NCBI GenBank assembly: GCA_947628955.1
Contig: CANRBX010000001.1
Coordinates: forward strand, 67,931 to 131,930
DNA from: an uncultured Lachnospiraceae bacterium
GTDB lineage: Bacteria; Bacillota; Clostridia; Lachnospirales; Lachnospiraceae
Reading direction: 5' to 3'
Length of the DNA: 64,000 bases
The notes beneath the pieces were generated by a model. That model had not been told where the DNA came from. It was given only the letters and a program-made list of their open reading frames with translations, and did not search any database. A program made the translations under genes and the position numbers. Numbering within the stretch: position 1 is the stretch's first letter; every line of letters begins with the position of its first letter. Of the stretch, positions 62,614 through 64,000 are shown piece after piece.

Positions 62614-64000
62614 ATGAACTTTAAAAAGACCAGATTTGCCGCCGCATTTGCCGGGATCATTCTCTCCGGCAGTCTTCTTGTCTCATCTGCCGAATCTGCC
62701 TTCCCGGATCTCGAGATCATCTCGATCGATGAAATTCCTTCGCCGCAGACGAATCCTCAGACGGAAGCACAGACAAAGCCGCAGACTGAGGCTCAGACGA
62801 AACCGCAGACTAAGCCACAGACCGAAGCCAAGGTAAAGCCACAGACCGAGGCTCAGACGAAGCCGCAGACCGAAGCGCAGACGAAACCGCAGACTGAGGC
62901 TCAGACAAAACCGCAGGCCGAAGCCAAGGTAAAGCCACAGACCGAGGCTCAAACAAAACCGCAGACCGAGGCTCAAACAAAACCGCAGACTGAGGCTCAG
63001 ACGAAACCGCAGACTGAGGCACAGACAAAGCCGCAGACGAAACCGCAGACTGAAGCCAAGGTAAAGCCACAGACCGAGGCTCAGACAAAACCTCAGACCG
63101 AGGCGCAAACGAAACCGCAGACCGAGACACAGACGAAACCGCAGACTGAGGCGCAGACAAAACCGCAGACCGAAATCAAGACCACGCCCGGAACGGTATT
63201 TGTGGTCGATGGGCGCCCGGAATCAGAAAAATCCGAAACAGAGGCAGAATCTGAAACTGAAACAGAATCCGAATCGGAAACGGAATCCGAAACAGAAGCA
63301 GAAAAAATCCCGGCACAGATGACGCCGGGAGTGTATGAGATCGCAAGCGCCCAGGACCCGGATCTCGTGCTTGACGTCTGTTACTGTACGGTACAGCGGA
63401 CGGACAGCCATATGCTCCAGCTGTACCACTCTCTTGACGTCAATCAGCAGAAATTTTATCTGGAGGCCCTCCCGCATGACCGCTACCGGCTCAGTGTCCT
63501 GCACACCGGGGAGGCGATGACCGCCTCCGGGGATGACGCGGCTGTCTCCATGGCCACAATGAACCGTTCCGACGAAAATCCGGCCGTCTCCATGGCCGCA
63601 ATGAACCGTTCCGGCGAGAGTCCGGCTGTCTCCATGGCCGCAATGAACCGTTCCGGCGAAGACCCGGCCGCGGCGCAGTCCTGGACACTGGAAAAGGCGG
63701 ACGGAGACGCCTGCTACATCCGCTCCGAAAGCGGAAAATATCTGACGCTGGACGATGCCGACGCATGGGCCGGAGTTCCCGTGGTTCTCTCAGAATTCAG
63801 CGGGGAATACAATCAGATGTGGGAATTTCTTCCCTCCTGGATCAGCGCGGACGATACAGCCGATACCGATCCGGCGAACCCCTACGTGAAGAGCGGGCGC
63901 TGCAGCGGGCTTGCGCTCACCCTGCAGTTCGGAACCGAAACGGAAGCCCTGACGGCCGCCGCCCTTGCTGAGCATATGGTCGCCTCGGACGGGCATGAGC
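62614..64000 (+). CDS. Secreted repeat protein with ricin-like domain (partial)
   Basis: An open reading frame of 462 codons that runs off the right edge, so the ORF track lacks it. A signal peptide (RFAAAFAGIILSGSLLVSSA) precedes a spacer of about 16 copies of the 8-residue KPQTEAQT unit (residues about 50-190), then a SETESE-rich acidic stretch (about 205-230). A ricin-type beta-trefoil-like domain follows (GVYEIASAQDPDLVLDV, SESGKYLTLDDADAW). A 14-residue unit (AVSMAAMNRSGESP type) is repeated three times inside that domain. Likely a cell-surface or secreted carbohydrate-binding or enzyme protein; the C-terminal function is unseen. Confidence 0.8.
   Translation, partial: MNFKKTRFAAAFAGIILSGSLLVSSAESAFPDLEIISIDEIPSPQTNPQTEAQTKPQTEAQTKPQTKPQTEAKVKPQTEAQTKPQTEAQTKPQTEAQTKPQAEAKVKPQTEAQTKPQTEAQTKPQTEAQTKPQTEAQTKPQTKPQTEAKVKPQTEAQTKPQTEAQTKPQTETQTKPQTEAQTKPQTEIKTTPGTVFVVDGRPESEKSETEAESETETESESETESETEAEKIPAQMTPGVYEIASAQDPDLVLDVCYCTVQRTDSHMLQLYHSLDVNQQKFYLEALPHDRYRLSVLHTGEAMTASGDDAAVSMATMNRSDENPAVSMAAMNRSGESPAVSMAAMNRSGEDPAAAQSWTLEKADGDACYIRSESGKYLTLDDADAWAGVPVVLSEFSGEYNQMWEFLPSWISADDTADTDPANPYVKSGRCSGLALTLQFGTETEALTAAALAEHMVASDGHE
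62770..63180 (+). repeat. 24-bp coding tandem repeat (KPQTEAQT)
   Basis: About 16 near-copies of a 24-base unit, CAGACGAAACCGCAGACTGAGGCT with variants in which AAGGTAAAGCCA recurs (KVKPQTEA). Higher-order blocks are repeated, showing recent expansion. Confidence 0.9.
63524..63672 (+). repeat. 42-bp coding tandem repeat inside the ricin-like domain
   Basis: Three and a half copies of a 42-base, 14-residue unit centred on GTCTCCATGGCCGCAATGAA. The units are in frame and nearly identical, and they interrupt the expected link between MTAS and SWTLEKADG. Confidence 0.9.

Overview
The window looks like a chromosomal segment of a gut-type Clostridia, most likely a GC-rich member of the Lachnospiraceae. 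The pointers are LplB/LplC-type sugar permeases with YesM/YesN two-component systems, a PurO-like IMP cyclohydrolase beside a stand-alone AICAR transformylase, an anaerobic class III ribonucleotide reductase, MecA, FloA/NfeD, strong AGGAGG ribosome binding sites and near-consensus sigma-A promoters. This placement is inference. I see no rRNA, tRNA, transposase, phage gene or CRISPR array.

Layout. 1-7.9 kb: carbohydrate locus with two sugar ABC permeases (the first runs off the left edge), two paralogous LacI regulators, a YesL protein, a membrane-anchored solute-binding-like protein and a GH32 beta-fructosidase. 7.9-12.1 kb: AEC transporter, the two last purine-synthesis enzymes in non-canonical form, and AzlCD. 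12.2-24.7 kb: a leftward sugar operon (solute-binding protein, two permeases, Gfo/Idh/MocA oxidoreductase, M20 hydrolase, TIM-barrel isomerase/epimerase, MFS exporter) headed by a YesM/YesN pair, plus a cupin-AraC regulator. 24.7-28.9 kb: pth-mfd. 29.3-36.5 kb: a rightward sugar operon (solute-binding protein, two permeases, a glycosidase-like protein, Gfo/Idh/MocA oxidoreductase, TIM-barrel isomerase/epimerase). 36.7-45.1 kb: a leftward ribose/galactose-type uptake locus with its own sensor: membrane-anchored RbsB-like protein, histidine kinase, response regulator, lipoprotein, then ATPase, permease and binding protein. 45.4-46.7 kb: a lone DUF4143 ATPase. 46.7-50.9 kb: a GHKL kinase and a LytTR regulator bracketing nfeD-floA and a lysine-rich protein. 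51-55.2 kb: proC, a PdaA-like deacetylase, a GH18 protein and a small hypothetical protein. 55.8-62.4 kb: mecA, nrdD with a fused redoxin domain, hflX and a TPR lipoprotein. 62.6 kb to the end: the start of a secreted repeat protein with a ricin-like domain.

How the genes work together. Three separate import systems feed glycosides into the cell. Two of them carry the same enzyme pair, a Gfo/Idh/MocA dehydrogenase plus a sugar-isomerase-like TIM barrel, which fits oxidation-assisted glycoside cleavage or conversion of unusual sugars. Each locus has its own regulator type: LacI, YesMN/AraC, or an extracytoplasmic binding-protein sensor with a NarL-type pair.

The most unusual signal is structural. 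At least eight genes end in short tandem repeats whose first unit overlaps the last codons and stop codon and which continue into the 3' flank. The repeat sequences and periods (16 to 79 bp) differ from gene to gene. A second signal is a 168-bp interspersed element with terminal inverted repeats, present as two full copies and one deleted copy.
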